From positions 1 through 5,759 of the forward strand of contig JANTGB010000163.1 in the NCBI GenBank assembly GCA_024763115.1: a stretch of 5,759 nucleotides of DNA. The letters run 5' to 3'. The DNA is from Desulfobulbaceae bacterium (GTDB taxonomy: Bacteria > Desulfobacterota > Desulfobulbia > Desulfobulbales > SURF-16). Below the pieces are notes generated by a model. That model had not been told where the DNA came from. It ran no database searches and worked only from the letters and a program-made list of their open reading frames with translations. The position numbers and the translations under genes are program-made. Positions 1 to 5,670 of this stretch are shown here, in pieces (within the stretch, counting starts at the first letter, position 1; each line of letters starts with the position of its first letter).

Positions 1-48
1 CGTTTGGGACTTCGAAGCATACTTGTGCTATTCGAGAAGGCCCAAACG
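1..48. other. Strong 48-nt hairpin at the left edge
   Basis: CGTTTGGG (1-8) pairs with CCCAAACG (41-48). Inside, TTCGAA (11-16) pairs with TTCGAG (31-36) and GCAT (17-20) with GTGC (25-28), leaving a 4-nt loop. Only small bulges interrupt about 19 pairs. A coding explanation is unlikely. It may be the end of a longer structured RNA or repeat that continues beyond the left edge. No RNA family is recognised. Confidence 0.6.
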
Positions 49-56
49 GGCGAAGA

Positions 57-96
57 GGTAAGCGTAGACTCCGTGAGGTGCTGGTGAACGCTTACC
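57..96. other. Second hairpin, perfect 9-bp arms
   Basis: GGTAAGCGT (57-65) and ACGCTTACC (88-96) are perfect inverted repeats around a 22-nt loop, 8 bases after the first hairpin. The plus strand then runs into an A-rich tract, so neither strand gives a good terminator. The GGTAAGCG motif also occurs in the dispersed repeat (reverse complement at 379-386), a possible family link. Confidence 0.55.
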
Positions 97-214
97 AAAA
101 ATATTATTGCACTTCAAGATGGGTATCATTGATGATGTATTATTTTTACGGGAAATTGAGAGATCGACCCCTTCTTTTACAGAAAAGACCAGGTATGAAG
201 CTGGAAAAAGCTGG

Positions 215-243
215 AAAAAAAATCTTCAGGCTTGCGTCCTGAA
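215..243 (-). terminator. Likely intrinsic terminator downstream of mrp
   Basis: Read on the minus strand, TTCAGG and CCTGAA (243-238 and 230-225) form a perfect 6-bp stem with a 7-nt loop. Two bases later comes an uninterrupted run of eight T (222-215). This is the classical Rho-independent layout and it lies in the direction of mrp transcription. It is about 218 nt after the mrp stop, so the structured repeat at 269-410 would be part of the mrp transcript. The stem is short, so strength is uncertain. Confidence 0.55.
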
Positions 244-268
244 ACACAAATATGAATTTCTAATACTT

Positions 269-410
269 AATCGTAACTGTTTACAGGGGACCGGATTTTT
301 CGCGATCAGTGCGGCTTACGTATGACTAATACGCTATGCCGGACTGATTGCGAAAATCTCCCGCTGTCTCCTGATAGTCGCTTACCTGCGCCCTGTAACC
401 AGCTACAATC
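269..410. repeat. Structured dispersed repeat, copy 1 (nested palindrome)
   Basis: This is a 142-bp imperfect palindrome. The outer arms (269-288 and 391-410) match at 16 of 20 positions. The inner arms (294-315 and 338-358) match with one bulge and two mismatches. A third small stem at the tip is CGTAT/ATACG (319-323, 329-333). Bases 301-411 align without gaps to 1497-1607 at about three quarters identity by hand count, with a perfect 15-base block at 349-363. The stem bases are T-rich on the 5' side and A-rich on the 3' side, so this is not an ordinary terminator. It is probably a MITE-like or structured RNA element; no encoded protein is credible. Confidence 0.8.
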
Positions 411-460
411 ACAGTGGTTTATGAAAATTAATCCCTACCTATGTTAGAAATTATGTCTAA

Positions 461-1393
461 TCAACAGCTGCAGGTTCCGCCGCAGTCACAGCCGGTTCCC
501 GCGACATTAAGAGAAACTTTATTTTTCAGAGCATCCTCAACATTATTAACAATCTCGGCAAAAGCCCTGGTGGTCGGGGTATCTGCCTCAGAACTGAGAT
601 AAGGGGCACCTGAATCACCTGCCTCAACAACTTTGGGATCAATGGGTATCCGCCCCAGGAAACGAACCTTGTAATCTTTCGCAGTCTTCTCACCACCGCC
701 GGTCTTAAAAATATCAATAGTTTCATTGCAGTTAGGACAGATAAAACCGCTCATATTCTCAACCATGCCCACCACTTCCATCTTCACATGCTGACAAAAA
801 TTCAGTGATTTACGGACATCCGCCAGAGAAACTTCCTGAGGCGTGGTTACTACAAGGGCCTCGGAATCCTTAATGGTCTGAGCTACAGTAAGAGGTTCAT
901 CACCGGTTCCAGGGGGAGCATCAATGATCAAATAATCAAGATCCCCCCAGTCAAGATCCGCGATAAACTGACGAATAGCCTGAATTTTTAAAGGGCCTCT
1001 CCAGATAATGGCATCATCACGATTTTCCATCATATATTCCAGAGAAATCACCTTAAGATTATCATTGTAAATCATGGGCGGCAGCAATCCATCTTTTTCA
1101 ACCTCTTCATCCTGCAGCTTCTGGGTAAGATTAAGCATTCTACAAATATCCGGGCCATGGAGATCAACATCCATCAGCCCGACCTTATGGCCCTTGCGGG
1201 CCAGGCCTAAAGCCAGATTAACGGAAACCGTACTTTTACCAACTCCCCCCTTACCGCTCATAACCAAAATTTTGTGTTTTATTTTACCCAGTGAAGAGTT
1301 GATTGCCATATCCTGTTGGGCCATGGCCGCATCCTGGGAGCCACAGCTTGATGACGCACTGCTGCAGCTTTGGCTGTTACATGAACTGGACAT
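461..1393 (-). CDS. mrp: Mrp/NBP35-family iron-sulfur cluster carrier ATPase
   Basis: This is a cytoplasmic P-loop ATPase of the Mrp/ApbC/NBP35 family, which carries and transfers Fe-S clusters to apoproteins. The 310-residue product has the deviant Walker A motif GKGGVGKST (residues 47-55), a DVDLHGPD segment at 75-82, the Walker B region LIIDAPPGTGDEP (155-167), and the CPNC pair (219-222) that in this family bridges a 4Fe-4S cluster at the dimer interface. The N-terminus has extra Cys at 5, 10 and 17 in a Ser-rich leader. The C-terminus ends in four more Cys (302, 304, 308, 310). The N-terminal spacing is not the classical NBP35 CX13CX2CX5C ferredoxin-like pattern, so what these Cys bind is open. 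The start is fixed by an AGGAGGA site 7 nt upstream. The gene stands alone between two direct copies of a structured repeat. Family assignment is firm; the client proteins are unknown. Confidence 0.95.
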   Translation of the reverse strand: MSSSCNSQSCSSASSSCGSQDAAMAQQDMAINSSLGKIKHKILVMSGKGGVGKSTVSVNLALGLARKGHKVGLMDVDLHGPDICRMLNLTQKLQDEEVEKDGLLPPMIYNDNLKVISLEYMMENRDDAIIWRGPLKIQAIRQFIADLDWGDLDYLIIDAPPGTGDEPLTVAQTIKDSEALVVTTPQEVSLADVRKSLNFCQHVKMEVVGMVENMSGFICPNCNETIDIFKTGGGEKTAKDYKVRFLGRIPIDPKVVEAGDSGAPYLSSEADTPTTRAFAEIVNNVEDALKNKVSLNVAGTGCDCGGTCSC

Positions 1394-1400
1394 AATTAAT

Positions 1401-1407
1401 TCCTCCT
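1401..1407 (-). promoter_or_regulatory. Consensus ribosome binding site of mrp
   Basis: On the minus strand AGGAGGA lies 7 nt before the ATG at 1393, close to an ideal Shine-Dalgarno. It fixes the mrp start so that the Cys-rich leader is included in the protein. It is much stronger than the sites in front of the other genes here, which suggests independent and efficient translation. An AT-rich stretch further upstream has a TATTAT hexamer (1415-1420) but no convincing -35 box, so I do not call a promoter. Confidence 0.85.
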
Positions 1408-1496
1408 GCTGCCGATAATAAAATCAGCATTTATTCAAATTAAGACCTTAAAACCACCTATAAATTACTGTCACTGAGCCTATGCTTACCTCATTC

Positions 1497-1607
1497 CGCA
1501 GGCCGCCCGGCTTATGTATGAATAATATACTACGCCTGACTACCTGCGAAAATCTCCCGGAGTTTGCCGATGGTCGTTTACCCGCACCCTGTAAGCAGCT
1601 GCAATTA
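1497..1607. repeat. Structured dispersed repeat, copy 2
   Basis: This is a direct copy of the element at 301-411 at a constant offset of 1196 bases. The basal stem is CGCAGG (1497-1502) with CCTGCG (1543-1548), the tip stem is TGTAT with ATATA (1515-1519, 1525-1529), and the shared block TGCGAAAATCTCCCG is at 1545-1559. Base changes relative to copy 1 preserve pairing at both stems, while the middle of the stem is weaker. The left outer arm seen in copy 1 is not clearly kept here. It lies upstream of mrp, between mrp and the Mth938-like gene. Confidence 0.75.
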
Positions 1608-1906
1608 ATCAAAGCTAATTGAGCAACATATTTATATACTCCAAGGCGGTATATATCTGCAACCCAAAACATAAAGCAAAAAATGATTCTCCGGCCTTTC
1701 GCCCGAACCGGCCCGGCCTGTCATCATGAGGTTGTCCTGCGGAACAGAAGGCAGGTGATGCATAAAAATTATTCAACATGTCGACCGAGACCTGCTGACT
1801 GCCGACAGAGGCGGGTCGGTTTATCCTCTCCGGGGGGGCAACTTTGATCCGTTGATAACAGATTGGACTGAGTTTGATCAGCTGACGGCTTATAATTTTG
1901 TCCGGT

Positions 1907-2248
1907 TCAGCAGGTGAGATGAAACCCGGCGCTGACGTTTTTCCCGTCTTCCCATATCCGGTTAAATATTTTTACGGCCTTTGCCGTTGCTTCTGCGATA
2001 AGCTTAATTCCGCAACGGGAAAGATGCTCAACTAAATTATTATCAACTTTCATCAGGCCCGAGCTGCCGGTGCCGACAATAAAATATTCAGGTTGCGCTC
2101 TGAGAATATCAGCCACATCGTCAACAGCGACAATGTGGCCTGAACTGCGCCACCAGTCCGGGACGACCAGGCCGTTAATAATTTTCAAATCAGCAGCGTA
2201 TTGTTTTCCGGAAATGGTTATTGAGCCAAAGGAATATTGTTCGATCAT
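1907..2248 (-). CDS. Mth938-like domain protein (DUF498/DUF598 family)
   Basis: This is a 113-residue single-domain protein of the Mth938-like family (Pfam PF04430), which also includes human AAMDC and the complex I assembly factor NDUFAF3. Its biochemical role in bacteria is not established. Recognisable features are the N-terminal FGSITISGKQY strand, the WWRSSGH segment in the middle, the EYFIVGTGSSG core (residues about 54-64), and the C-terminal GIKLIAEATAKAVKIFNRI helix followed by DGKNVSAGFHLTC. The length is normal for the family and both ends look complete. No signal peptide or membrane segment is visible, so it should be cytoplasmic. It follows the cytochrome gene on the same strand after a 123-bp gap containing a MITE-like repeat, so co-transcription is uncertain. 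The Shine-Dalgarno is weak. Family membership is fairly sure; function is not. Confidence 0.87.
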   Translation of the reverse strand: MIEQYSFGSITISGKQYAADLKIINGLVVPDWWRSSGHIVAVDDVADILRAQPEYFIVGTGSSGLMKVDNNLVEHLSRCGIKLIAEATAKAVKIFNRIWEDGKNVSAGFHLTC

Positions 2249-2274
2249 GATAAACTCGCAAAAGGTCTTAACTC

Positions 2275-2357
2275 ACCATGAAGCTCATGAAGAGCATGAA
2301 GTTAACAGGTTGATTTTCCTTTTTTCTTTTCTTTATATCCTTCATTCGCTTCATGGT
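2275..2357. repeat. MITE-like inverted repeat between cytochrome and Mth938-like genes
   Basis: This 83-bp element has perfect terminal 10-bp inverted repeats, ACCATGAAGC (2275-2284) and GCTTCATGGT (2348-2357). With looser pairing the arms extend to about 27 bp (21 matches by hand). The left arm is built from 9-base units starting ATGAAG (2278, 2287, 2296). The centre is pyrimidine-rich on the plus strand. Elements of this style recur in many bacterial genomes and are often mis-annotated as small ORFs reading HEAHEEHE. It sits just after the cytochrome stop and could attenuate transcription into the next gene. Confidence 0.75.
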
Positions 2358-2371
2358 AGAATTGTCTCCAT

Positions 2372-3286
2372 TTATCTCATTACGCTGTGAGCCACCCCGT
2401 GGCATTGACCGCAGGAGCTGAATTTTTTTACCATTGTCTCGGGATGGGGAACATTATGACATTCCCGGCATCTCTTGATAGTCCGATGTTTAGCCGGATG
2501 ACAGAGAGTACACTGCAGGGCCGAATGCCTGGTTTTGTTGACAGCCAGCATTTCATAGGCCTTGCGATGACAGGAGCCGCATACCGTGTTGGGAATGTCA
2601 TCCGGGTATACGACTTTAAGGGCTTTATGGGGAGGATGGCAGTTTAAACACCGACCCAGCGGCGTCTGATCCGTTTTCATACCGCCGACAGTGGGCAGGG
2701 TACCCTTGTGACCCTGATGACATTCCAGGCACTGAGGGATATGCCCATGTCTTGTGTGATGACATGCCGTGCAGTATAATTCCGTATGCTGAGTGACAAA
2801 TGTCTTGATATCCTTATCTAAATCCTGATGACAGACATAGCAGCCCTGGCCCAGGGCCCGGCCGGCCGGGATATACAGGGGTGAATGGGCTTCTTGATGA
2901 CAGGAGCTGCAATTCACCAGTTCTTCTCCATGCGGATGCTGGTGACATCGGGTACATTTCGGTAAAATATCCTCATAACGGTCTTTGTCCGCCCTATAGA
3001 CATGAACCTGCAAATGACAATCCCGGCAGGCCACGCCCGAGTGTTTAGCGCCGGCAGTTCTCAAAAGACGGGCAATATCAGGATGGCACTCCATGCATTT
3101 TTTTCGTGCCATAGGCTCGCTCATTTTTGGATAAAGAGCCTTGATATCAGCCTTATCGACAGTAGAGCCGGGAAATATTCCACAATATCCGCTCAAGGCC
3201 GACAGCAGCCAGCAGAGAGCAGCACAGAAAGGGAAAATTATCCGATAACGCCCCCAGGCTGTCTTGACTGATCTCTTCTTACTCAT
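2372..3286 (-). CDS. Exported dodecaheme c-type cytochrome
   Basis: This 304-residue multiheme cytochrome c has twelve CXXCH heme-binding motifs, with first Cys at residues 64, 87, 111, 126, 149, 172, 186, 213, 236, 259, 273 and 292. The N-terminus has basic residues and then a hydrophobic segment (about 16-38), fitting a Sec signal or membrane anchor; no clear lipobox is present. It should therefore work outside the cytoplasm, carrying electrons in the periplasm or at the surface. Many motifs are followed within 2-4 residues by another His, giving candidates for bis-His ligation. Heme spacing shows three tandem tetraheme modules 85-87 residues apart. The start is favoured by an 8-bp overlap with the upstream beta-helix gene, which suggests translational coupling. 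I do not recognise a named family: the heme pattern differs from tetraheme c3, NrfA and NapC. Redox partner and substrate are unknown. Confidence 0.95.
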   Translation of the reverse strand: MSKKRSVKTAWGRYRIIFPFCAALCWLLSALSGYCGIFPGSTVDKADIKALYPKMSEPMARKKCMECHPDIARLLRTAGAKHSGVACRDCHLQVHVYRADKDRYEDILPKCTRCHQHPHGEELVNCSSCHQEAHSPLYIPAGRALGQGCYVCHQDLDKDIKTFVTQHTELYCTACHHTRHGHIPQCLECHQGHKGTLPTVGGMKTDQTPLGRCLNCHPPHKALKVVYPDDIPNTVCGSCHRKAYEMLAVNKTRHSALQCTLCHPAKHRTIKRCRECHNVPHPETMVKKFSSCGQCHGVAHSVMR

Positions 3287-4517
3287 CTAACGTCCAGGAT
3301 GGAGCAACTACTCCGATATCATTAGAAAAATTATCAAAATATGACAAATCCATCTCCTTGGCCGCTCCCCGGGCCGGAGAATTATCCTGCAGCGAAAAAT
3401 CATACCGGTCAGGGTCGACAAAAAGAGGGTTGCTGAGCAAATCACCGCGTCTTCGGCCATTGCAACCGGAAAATTGCGCTTTTTCAACAAGAAATGAATA
3501 TTCATCATAGTCTTCGTCAAAAGATGATGTTTCGCCGTTGGCAAACAAAAGATTAAATGATGCGTCACGGCAATTTCCGGTCATAATGCCGGTGGAAAAA
3601 TTATAGGCAATAATATTGTTGATGATTTCAATATTACCGTTGCTGTCATTTCTGATCCCGGCCCCCATTATATTGCTGCCGTTGGCGACAATCGTATTAT
3701 GGAAAATAGCTATATCAATTAAATCGGAATCTTTCCATAAGCCGCAGGCAATTCCGGCCCGGAGATTATTATATATCCAGTTATTGCTGATTCCAAAGCT
3801 GCCGCTTATCCCGCTGTGGATATGGATTCCACTCCCTTTGTTGAAATATATCCTGTTTTCATAAAGATCCAGCAATGGAGCAAATTCCGCCGTGCCGTAG
3901 GAGGCAATTCCCGCCGTACCGTTGGCGTAGGTTCTGTTATGAAAAGCCGTAAGCCTGGTATTGTTTTCCACCCTGATTCCGGCCCGGTTATTATGAAAAA
4001 TATCATTGCCGGTTACCGTAAGTTCTATAATGGTTTCGGCCTGGGGGTTGGTCTGGAGTCCCCCACTTTTATTGAGAAAAATTTTATTGTTGCTTATCTG
4101 AAATATTGAGGCATTGTCCCTGGTCTGCTCACTCTTGCGGATACGGATACCGCCCTGGTGATTTTGATGCACCCTGTTGGAGTCAATAAGGCAAAAATTG
4201 GCGTCGTTAATGCTTATCCCCCCGTTTTGATTATTATAAATATCGTTGTTAACTATCCGGACATCAGCCTTGTGTTCAATATTTATTCCTGCCCTGCCGT
4301 TTTCGGATAAACGGCAATTTTTAATCATCACAGGTGAGGAGCCGCGAATCCGCACACCGACCCGGCCATTTTGATAAATATTATTATCCTCTATTGTTAT
4401 GGTCGGCTTAATTTCAGCGGCCAGTACGCTGTCCAGGCTGGGCGGAAAAAAGGAAAGCCCGAAAACAATAGTCGGCCAGACAAGACAAAAAATTATGTGC
4501 ATAGCGATTTTGTTCAT
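3279..4517 (-). CDS. Secreted right-handed parallel beta-helix repeat protein
   Basis: The body of this 412-residue protein is a series of short coils in the style N-x-x-x-x-N-x-x-G-I-x-I (for example NGRAGINI, NQNGGISI, NHQGGIRI, NNRAGIRV, NKGSGIHI). This is typical of right-handed parallel beta-helix proteins related to NosD, PbH1 repeats and pectate-lyase folds. Near residues 360-386 it has NPLFVDP...DFSLQDNSPARGAA, a common closing segment of such secreted proteins. I choose the Met at 4517 because it opens a signal peptide (MNKIAMHI, hydrophobic core, likely cleavage near VLA/AE at about residue 34). An earlier in-frame ATG at 4580 would lie inside nagZ and bury the signal. The Shine-Dalgarno is weak. 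The gene starts 28 bp after nagZ and ends overlapping the cytochrome start. Enzymatic versus structural or binding role cannot be told; no catalytic site is evident. NosD is a precedent for a beta-helix partner of a periplasmic redox system. Confidence 0.88.
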   Translation of the reverse strand: MNKIAMHIIFCLVWPTIVFGLSFFPPSLDSVLAAEIKPTITIEDNNIYQNGRVGVRIRGSSPVMIKNCRLSENGRAGINIEHKADVRIVNNDIYNNQNGGISINDANFCLIDSNRVHQNHQGGIRIRKSEQTRDNASIFQISNNKIFLNKSGGLQTNPQAETIIELTVTGNDIFHNNRAGIRVENNTRLTAFHNRTYANGTAGIASYGTAEFAPLLDLYENRIYFNKGSGIHIHSGISGSFGISNNWIYNNLRAGIACGLWKDSDLIDIAIFHNTIVANGSNIMGAGIRNDSNGNIEIINNIIAYNFSTGIMTGNCRDASFNLLFANGETSSFDEDYDEYSFLVEKAQFSGCNGRRRGDLLSNPLFVDPDRYDFSLQDNSPARGAAKEMDLSYFDNFSNDIGVVAPSWTLDE

Positions 4518-4545
4518 AATAAACCGACAGGAAAATAACTCAGGC

Positions 4546-5550
4546 TCAGCTATGTGCAATTGCCCGGCCAAGTTCAACAATTCTAGCCAGGGACAGGTTA
4601 AGATATTCCGGGTTAATCACTCCCTGATCCCTGGCTTTTTCCAGTTTATGCCAGGCCTTTTTTACCTTGTCATAATCATGGCATATCAGCAATAGATCAG
4701 CTCCGGCCTGGAAAGCGCCCAGGGCGGCATCCTCAACGGCCATCTCATTTTCAATGGCTCCCATTTCCAGGTCATCGGTAACGACAACGCCCTTAAAGGC
4801 CATTTTATCACGAAGGATTTCCGTTAAAATAACCTTAGACAAGGTAGCCGGCATATCAGGATCCAGACAGGGATACACGGTATGAGAGGTCATGATTGTC
4901 GCCACTCCAGCCTTGACGGCAGCCTGAAAGGGGATAAGGTCATCTGCCATTTCCGCCCTGCTCCGCCTGACCACGGGCAGAGTAAGGTGGGGATCTAATC
5001 CGGCCCCGCCCAGGCCGGGAAAATGTTTGGCACAGGCAGCAACTCCCTGTTCCTGCATGCTCTTTATAACCAGAGTTCCTAATCTTGCCACCTGCCGGGG
5101 ATCATGTCCCAGACAGCGTCTTTCCATAAAATAACCCTCTTCCCTTGGACAGACATCCAGCACCGGGGCAAAATTCAAGTTTATTCCCATCTCCCGCAGT
5201 TCCCGGCCGCAGGTCCCGGCATAATTGTCAAGTTTTGTTTCCGCTTGAGCCGCTTCCGCGTATTCCCTGGCATCGGCAAACTGGGTAAAGGGCAGGGGAA
5301 GCCGGGCCACAGTGCCGCCTTCCTGATCAATGGCAATAAGCGGCGGGGCAAGACCGTATTCATGGCATAGAGCAACAAGATCGCCGGTCAAACTACGCAA
5401 CTGTTTCGGATCAACCACATTACGTTTAAAAATAATAAAATTATTGATCCGGTAATTTTTAATCAGCTCCAGGGTGGACTCATCCACTTCCGGGCCCGGC
5501 AGACCTGCCATGAAAAGCCGACCGATTTTGCTTGTTTTTTTATTTGTCAT
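4546..5550 (-). CDS. nagZ: Beta-N-acetylhexosaminidase, GH3 family (NagZ-like)
   Basis: This is a 334-residue glycoside hydrolase family 3 enzyme of the NagZ type, which removes N-acetylglucosamine from anhydromuropeptides during cell wall recycling, usually in the cytoplasm. Seen motifs are IDQEGGTVARL (residues 74-84), the NFAPVLDVCP region (126-135), KHFPG (175-179), the Asp-x-His pair DPH (186-188) matching the NagZ general acid/base dyad, and VVTDDLEMGAI (256-266), in which Asp259 fits the catalytic nucleophile. The usual PGHG after KHF is PGLG here. The length is normal for a single-domain NagZ and there is no signal peptide. It heads the minus-strand cluster; the upstream 209 bp carry a repeat fragment and a long hairpin. 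A second GH3 specificity cannot be excluded, but the dyad on the mobile loop favours NagZ. Confidence 0.92.
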   Translation of the reverse strand: MTNKKTSKIGRLFMAGLPGPEVDESTLELIKNYRINNFIIFKRNVVDPKQLRSLTGDLVALCHEYGLAPPLIAIDQEGGTVARLPLPFTQFADAREYAEAAQAETKLDNYAGTCGRELREMGINLNFAPVLDVCPREEGYFMERRCLGHDPRQVARLGTLVIKSMQEQGVAACAKHFPGLGGAGLDPHLTLPVVRRSRAEMADDLIPFQAAVKAGVATIMTSHTVYPCLDPDMPATLSKVILTEILRDKMAFKGVVVTDDLEMGAIENEMAVEDAALGAFQAGADLLLICHDYDKVKKAWHKLEKARDQGVINPEYLNLSLARIVELGRAIAHS

Positions 5551-5597
5551 TAATAACTACTCACTGGAAAAACAGCCTTATTCCGCTAACCACCGTA

Positions 5598-5628
5598 ATT
5601 GTAACCGGCTACCGGATACAGGTAAGGG
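5598..5628. repeat. Partial third copy of the dispersed repeat (outer arm only)
   Basis: These 31 bases match the reverse complement of the outer arm and adjoining GGTAAGCG-like segment of copy 1 (380-410) at about 23 positions, including ATTGTA and AGGTAAG. Similarity stops after 5628. It lies upstream of nagZ, in opposite orientation to copies 1 and 2. The match is short, so chance similarity is not excluded. Confidence 0.45.
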
Positions 5629-5670
5629 CTCACTCAAAAATAAATTAGTAGAGATAAGATGTAATATGGA

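Larger units (their letters stand above)
1..460. other. 460-bp left-edge region without a supported gene
   Basis: This stretch is filled by non-coding structure: two hairpins (1-48, 57-96), a tandem 10-base AGCTGGAAAA pair (199-218), the minus-strand terminator (215-243) and repeat copy 1 (269-410). A TTAGA/TCTAA pair (444-448, 456-460) lies directly behind the mrp stop. Small open frames here run across the inverted repeats and show no protein features. Confidence 0.6.
1394..1906. other. 513-bp region without a supported gene
   Basis: The right part (1673-1906) holds short open frames on both strands with no credible start. Inverted repeats are visible at 1736-1740/1751-1755 (CCTGC/GCAGG) and at 1784-1788/1816-1820 (ACCGA/TCGGT), and there is a run of seven G at 1832-1838. 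On the minus strand a GC-rich CCGG stem (about 1691-1711) followed by six T (1680-1685) could be a weak terminator for the Mth938-like gene, with low confidence. The left part contains repeat copy 2 and then the mrp leader. Confidence 0.6.

Noticed and set aside
1..96. Group II intron or retron RNA
   Set aside because: No domain V-like sequence and no reverse transcriptase are visible; kept only as an unidentified structured region.
3..242. Frame open from the left edge to a TGA at 240-242 on the plus strand
   Set aside because: It crosses both strong hairpins, and the translation is rich in basic and aromatic residues with no recognisable domain; RNA or repeat structure explains the bases better.
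107..325. 72-codon plus-strand open frame
   Set aside because: It runs through the terminator hairpin and half of the repeat palindrome, has no good ribosome site and shows no protein motif.
301..352. Repeat hairpin as an intrinsic terminator
   Set aside because: On either strand the bases after the stem are A-rich rather than T-rich, so the Rho-independent layout is absent.
1415..1445. Sigma-70 promoter for mrp
   Set aside because: A TATTAT hexamer is present, but the best -35 at 17-bp spacing matches only about half of the consensus.
1448..1672. 74-codon minus-strand open frame
   Set aside because: Most of it is repeat copy 2 read as protein; its resemblance to the frame in copy 1 comes from the repeated DNA.
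2070..2390. Plus-strand frame containing HEAHEEHE
   Set aside because: It lies opposite the Mth938-like gene and continues through the inverted repeat; the His/Glu text is the 9-base repeat unit translated.
3279..4580. Longer beta-helix ORF starting at 4580
   Set aside because: The added 21 residues overlap nagZ and would place the signal peptide internally; the Met at 4517 gives a normal signal peptide.
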